In this document: piece by piece, positions 59,395-64,000 of the stretch
How positions within the stretch are numbered: position 1 is the stretch's first letter
Layout: each line of letters opens with the position of its first letter
Assembly (NCBI GenBank): GCA_001683735.1
Contig: LUGG01000025.1
Location: 124,001-188,000 of the forward strand
From: Grifola frondosa
Lineage: Eukaryota > Basidiomycota > Agaricomycetes > Polyporales > Grifolaceae
Reading direction: 5' to 3'
DNA length: 64,000 nucleotides
Notes under the pieces: generated by a model
The model's input: the letters and a program-made list of their open reading frames with translations, nothing else
The model's database searches: none
What the model was told of the DNA's origin: nothing
Position numbers and translations under genes: made by a program

Positions 59395-62300
59395 TCACCG
59401 CCTTCCCTTCTTTCCACTGGGACGGGCATTCTTTGCCCTTTTGTTCTCAGCGGCCTTTCGTGTTTTCCGGATTTGATCCACAGTCTTGAGTTCGGTCTTG
59501 ACTTTGCCCATCGACTTCCCGCTTCGTTTTCCGTGTATAACCTTGCTCTTCTTACCAGAAGACGGTCTAGAAGAAATTCGACCTTCGTCACCTCCGGTTG
59601 AATGTCCTTCTGTCTTCTTCATCTGCCTGGTCTTTCGCTCATAGTCGGTGCGCAACTTATCCAGTGGCTTGGCGGCAACGGCTTGCGTATGCTTGTACTT
59701 TCTGCCGCCGGGACCTCCAAAGCCAACCCGACGTGGCCCCTCTACCTCTGCCTCACCTATCCTTGGCAAGCTGACACGGTTCTTCGCCTTCCACTCGTCA
59801 AACCGGCCGCTACGATAAGTCGCGGGCAGCTTCGCGCCACTTTCAGTTTTGACGAGTTTGACGTTGTCGGCGCCCTCGCCAGTGCCTTTGACAAATTTCT
59901 TTTTCTTCTTGTCCCACTTGAGTTCGCGGCGCTGTCGCTCTCGAGCTGCTGCCTCATCACCAGCTAGATCGAACGTGACATTACGAGCCTGTTCCGCGAA
60001 AGTAGCGCCATCTCGCATCGAATACCTAGATTGAACATAAACATAAACTGAATACTATAGGACAATGCGATGACAGGTAGACGTACCCTTTCTCCGTGTC
60101 AGCGTCTTTTTGATAATGCGACATATAGAACTCAGAATCGCGATATGTGCCGTTGCCGGTTTTGGCGCCTTTCTTTCCGGACGTATCGAAGACAGCCTGT
60201 AGCAGAGTTTAGCATGATGTTTTCGGATACAATGATGCAACATACCTGGATATCCACCTCGTCAGCCATCTCCATGTCTTCAGCATCGCCGGCATCAACA
60301 TCTTCTTCCACATGGTCCTCGTCTGCGGCAAGCGCGGCAGCCGAAGTGGAAGCAAGAGAAGCCCTTCGGGCAGCTTTACTGAGCGCCTTCCTCCTCTGCT
60401 TCATGAGAGCAGCCGTCTCGGTATTGCCCCTCGCGCCAATTTCCAAAACTGTTTCCGCAGGGCGAAATGAATCGACGACCTTGAGTAGCGCCTTTCTCCG
60501 TTCTTCTTCAGCCATTTTTGCCGTCACATCCGAACCATCATTTCTCCGAAAGAAAATGGGATGCGAACCGGATTCCGTGCCGACGAATCCCCATCTTCCA
60601 TCTTTGAGCATGTCCTTGGTACGCTTGTAGCTCGCTTGACTGGCTTTGCCTTTGCTTCGCTCATATAATGCGTGTCCCTTCTTCATCACTTCCCGAAGCG
60701 AGCTAAGATTATGGTTTTCTTCCTCCAGCTTCCTGATGTACTCGACTTCTTCATCTAACTTGTTGCGGTCGAACGGTCCCAGGATGAATGATTCGGTATA
60801 GACCTGATCACCATCGCCAGACACCTCGGATTTCATCGGCCTGCCCAGAAACAGTTGCAGATCGAGGAGGTAAGGCAATTCCGCGTTCGTGACAAACGAC
60901 CACGCCCAGCCTGGCCTTCCCGCTCGAGCCGTGCGCCCCACACGATGCACGAACACCCTCGCGCCTTGGGGGAAGTCGTAGTTTACTACGTTCTCGAGCA
61001 CGGGAATATCGATACCACGCGCCGCAACATCTGTAACAACCAGGATGCTCGTGTGCCCACGGCGGAATTGCTCCATTTGCTGAGTACGTGCCCCCTGATC
61101 TAGGGTGCCGTAGATGTGTGAGACAGCGTAGCCTGCTGTGATCAACAAGTTCGTGAGATATTCGACATGATGCTTCGTAGCGGCGAAGACGAGGGTCTGG
61201 TGGGGGGCTGTTTGGTCGTGGTGCTTTGCCTTTGCCTTCCCCTTCCCCTTCTTGTCAGCAGACTCCTCGTTTTTGGCAGCAGTGGAACCTAAGGGGACGC
61301 CTATGACGTCCCGGAGTAGAACCAGAAGACATGCATCCTTTTCTGCTTGCTTCACTGAGAAGAATGCCATCTTCAGGTCCGAGCTGATTTTAGTTTCAGC
61401 ATCGAGCCGCACAAGCTTGGGATTCTGAAGACCGGCCTTGGCGAATTCCACGAGAGATTTTGGTAGAGTAGCAGAGAAGAGGAGAGTTTGTCGACTAGCT
61501 GGAAGGCGATGAAGGATTTCGGAAAGGGCCGTCTCGAAGCCCATCTCGAATAAACGGTCCGCCTCGTCGAATACGACGTACTGCACTGACTTCAGGTCCA
61601 GATTCATCTCAATAATAAGATGAAGCAGTCGACCAGGAGTAGCAATTATTCTGGGATATACTGCGTCAAGACCAAAATATTATGGATATAAAAAGAGTGA
61701 ATGCGTACACATCGGGATTATTCGAGATCATCTCAAATTGTTCATCCAAGCTCTCGCCACCGACAACCAAGCCCCACCGTAGGCTCTGGCCTTTCTTTCC
61801 GTCATCCGTATCTTTGCCATCACCGGCATGGTCGCCTTCCCCAGAATGCCAGCCTCTCGCTAATTCTTTACCCACCTTGAGAATTTGCAGCGCGAGCTCT
61901 CGAGCGGGCAGCAAAATCAACGCACGGGCCCCAAACGTCGAAGAGTGTCTTCCACCAAGACGATGGACAAGGGGTACCATGTACGCAAGAGACTTCCCAG
62001 AACCTGTCCTTGCCATCCCAACGAGGTCTCGAGGAGGGTTAGAGAGTAATGCGGGAATGGAGAGACGTTGAATGGGCGTCGGGATGCGGAAACCCTGGAG
62101 CGTCAAGGAGCGCAACAACCAGGGATGAAGACCTATGCTATGACATATGTTCCTATACTGATAATGAAGAGATATTTGGAAACTCACCCATACTCTGAAA
62201 GCTTCCCCCGCCCACCTCGCCCTTAGCGATTTTGGACTTTCCTTTAGTCTTCTTCAACAATTCCGTACCGCCCTTCACATCCCGCTTTGATATAGAGTCT

Positions 62301-62488
62301 CGGATGAATTCTTGAATGTCTCCCTCCTCATCGTCGATGTCTGGAACTTGATGTATTGCCAATTTTCTCTTTTTTCCAGTCAAGGCAGAAGATATGTCGA
62401 CCTCGTCCGCAGATAAGTCTTCATCCAAAGCAACTTCAGAAAACGAGTCCTCAGAATCATCAGCGAGTTTGCGTTTGTGTGGAGCCAT
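59395..62488 (-). CDS. DBP10: DEAD-box RNA helicase Dbp10 (DDX54)
   Basis: Nucleolar ATP-dependent RNA helicase for 60S ribosomal subunit assembly. The ATG 62488 starts an acidic/basic N-terminal tail (FSEVALDEDLSADEVDISSA). The helicase core shows SMGLHPWLLRSLTLQGFRIP with TPIQ (Q motif), ARTGSGKSLAYMVPL (Walker A), ILLPARELALQI, VVFDEADRLFEMGF (DEAD), LLFSATLPKSLVEF (SAT), LVFAATKHHVEYL, ILVVTDVAARGIDIPVLENV and VFVHRVGRTARAGRPGW (motif VI). The Dbp10 C-terminal domain is recognisable as MRDGATFAEQARNVTFDLAG and the basic end RPSGKKGRR at 59395. Introns lie at about 62130-62186, 61610-61710, 60190-60245 and 60025-60086. All joints checked are in frame. Its stop is 48 nt from the stop of the convergent transferase gene. 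Confidence 0.95.
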
Positions 62489-63284
62489 TCTGAGCAAAGG
62501 CAGTAATCTGACGAGCGAGCGCAAGTAGCCCGATCCCAAAATACGCTGACGTAATCAACGCTCTGCCCAATATGGTACCTCAAAGTAGTTCTGTCGTTCT
62601 GTCGGCCGGAGATTTTTTGACAGTACTAGTGATATCTACATATCAGCCTCCCTTCACGGGCCAATCGCTATATCGGAAGTTGCATCTACAAATTTTGGCA
62701 ACGTGCAAAACTATTCATCGGTACCAGTACTGTGGGAGCGCTTGCGAATATACTTATATCTCTTTCGACCACTTCTTGAGCACGTCGAACATGTGATCGC
62801 AATTGAGACTTGAGGTACGTGGATGAGCCGTTGAACCACATTGCAGACTCCAAAGGTGGAAAATATGACAGTAAAAACATTCCTCGCATATTGGAAGAAC
62901 CGTCCGCTAGCTGATGCTGCATCTGTGATGTTACATGTCATACAGAACGTGCCGTCCGAAACGCACAATTATTCGTATTGTAAAGTCAGCCTTTCTGATC
63001 ATGGTCGACATGTGGTTCAGAAATTCGTGACCAAACGTATCGCTGACAGTGAAATGTTATAGTGGTCAGTTGCCACTTGTGCCGACTAGTTAACAGTTCG
63101 CTCACCAATATTAATGGAGGTCCTCGCAAAGTTAAATACAATGGTACAAATCACCAAATCTCATGCCATGACACGGTCCAGTCATCCTACAGGTATGCTG
63201 AAGTTTGTCGGAAGTCTCGAGGGGTAAATAGACAATTCCACAGCAACAGTGAAGATGATTGTCACATAAGCGATAGAATTCCAC
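62489..63284. other. intergenic, nothing recognised
   Basis: About 800 nt between the DBP10 start and the SDHAF4 stop; short frames only. The proximal part should carry the DBP10 promoter. Confidence 0.4.
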
Positions 63285-63668
63285 CTAAAAATCCGAAACT
63301 CTTCCTTTGAAACTCCAGTCGCCTTCACCACCCCACTTTCCTACCGGTTCTCTCTTTGGTCCACCCTTTTCTCCAGTAACAGGATTCACTTCCCCATCGA
63401 ACTCGGCAGATAGAGGGGCACGGGCATCAGGATGAAGTGTGAGACTTGCATCGGCCATCCCTGCGCTAGAACTTGGAGACGATAGAGGTGCCTGCGCAGT
63501 TCTAACCAGTTCCTCGAATTCCTTCTGCTGAGCCCGTGGCAAAGGAGGGGGACCGGGTCTGATCAATGGGTTTCCTGATGACATTGCTCGAGCATAGGCG
63601 GACCGCGTCAGATGATTGATTCGCAACCATGGCCGCAAAGGACCGTTAATGATACGGATCGTCCCCAT
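63285..63668 (-). CDS. succinate dehydrogenase assembly factor 4 (SDHAF4/Sdh8)
   Basis: Small mitochondrial matrix factor that binds flavinated Sdh1 and helps complex II assembly. The single exon encodes 127 aa from ATG 63668. The N-terminus (MGTIRIINGPLRPWLRINHL) is basic and amphipathic with no acidic residues, fitting a presequence. The family signature is the C-terminal block: EFDGEVNPVTGEKGGPKREP, then GDWSFKGRVSDF at the very end, matching the DUF1674 consensus (NPxTGExGGPxGxEPTR... GDWexxGRxxDF). The middle is Ser/Pro/Ala-rich. No intron is needed. Confidence 0.93.
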   Translation of the reverse strand: MGTIRIINGPLRPWLRINHLTRSAYARAMSSGNPLIRPGPPPLPRAQQKEFEELVRTAQAPLSSPSSSAGMADASLTLHPDARAPLSAEFDGEVNPVTGEKGGPKREPVGKWGGEGDWSFKGRVSDF

Positions 63669-64000
63669 AGATCTATACAGAGGGGTTTATTGTTATTCGA
63701 ATAGCATGGCAAATCAGTAGGTAAGATGCACACAAGTTAAACGTGAGTTACACCAAAGTGTGTGGGATCACTTGAACGCTACGCAAAGGTGGCTGGCTTG
63801 ATCAGTTATCGTGTACGTCGAACGCGACTTGTCTCTTCAATGATAGTGGCCAGTGAGCCAGTCGTTAGTGATCCAGGGAGGAAATAAACCCACAACTCGA
63901 GCTTTCATTTATCGAGGAGAGGAACGACCATAGTAATCATCGGGCGCCAATTCCACGTGATGTAATCTCAAACTGGGTGAACCCGACAACTTCAATTGAA
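63669..64000. other. right edge, no gene seen
   Basis: 332 nt upstream of the SDHAF4 start, presumably its promoter and leader. No coding feature is recognised. Confidence 0.4.

Noticed and set aside
1..64000. tRNA genes, rRNA, CRISPR arrays, operons, prokaryotic transfer
   Set aside because: Scanned by eye; no cloverleaf with A/B boxes, no regular repeat-spacer arrays, and every recognised gene is intron-bearing or of fungal type.

Overview
This is a 64-kb stretch of nuclear genome from a filamentous basidiomycete, most likely an Agaricomycete. The reasons are dense intron-rich genes with mostly 45-75-nt GT-AG introns, Rvs161, Tfb1, Coy1 and Dbp10 orthologues, a short secreted tyrosinase, a DUF4436-type membrane protein, and large low-complexity proteins that look lineage-specific. 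No rRNA, tRNA, CRISPR or operon signal was seen.

Layout. At 2.2-3.8 kb lies a proline/serine-rich hypothetical (+), and at 6.2-7.6 kb a coiled-coil hypothetical (-). At 8.6-9.2 kb is a proteasome assembly chaperone 4 homologue (+), and at 9.6-13.7 kb the kinase Yak1 (+). A PHOSPHO-type HAD phosphatase (14.1-15.2 kb, -) is divergently paired with TFIIH subunit Tfb1 (15.3-18.3 kb, +). A DUF4436-type gene (19.1-22.2 kb, +) is split by a gag-only LTR retroelement. Then follow an FAD aromatic hydroxylase (-), the Golgi coiled-coil protein Coy1/CASP (-), mitochondrial ribosomal protein uS9m (+), a secreted tyrosinase (-), a fucosyltransferase-like membrane protein (-), the BAR protein Rvs161/Hob3 (-), an NmrA-like reductase (+), a glutathione S-transferase (+), two large disordered or coiled-coil proteins (+), an F-box-like protein (-), a TM9/EMP70 nonaspanin (+), mitochondrial TyrRS (-) divergent from queuine tRNA-ribosyltransferase (+), the DEAD-box helicase Dbp10 (-), and the succinate dehydrogenase assembly factor SDHAF4 (-).

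The gene set is mostly housekeeping: transcription, ribosome biogenesis, mitochondrial translation and respiration, and the secretory pathway. Secondary or oxidative enzymes (FAD hydroxylase, tyrosinase, NmrA-like, GST) are scattered through the middle. Genes are tightly packed: convergent pairs are 48-250 nt apart, and one divergent pair is only 111 nt apart.

Two observations stand out. First, a 1.4-kb element with near-identical LTRs, a CGGTC target-site duplication, a decayed gag with one zinc knuckle and no pol interrupts an exon of the DUF4436-type gene. Second, many conserved genes break frame by exactly one missing base, usually in a homopolymer, while the flanking residues stay well conserved. 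The Rvs161 homologue has about seven such sites. This looks like uncorrected sequencing deletions more than natural gene decay, and it affects how every broken gene here should be read.
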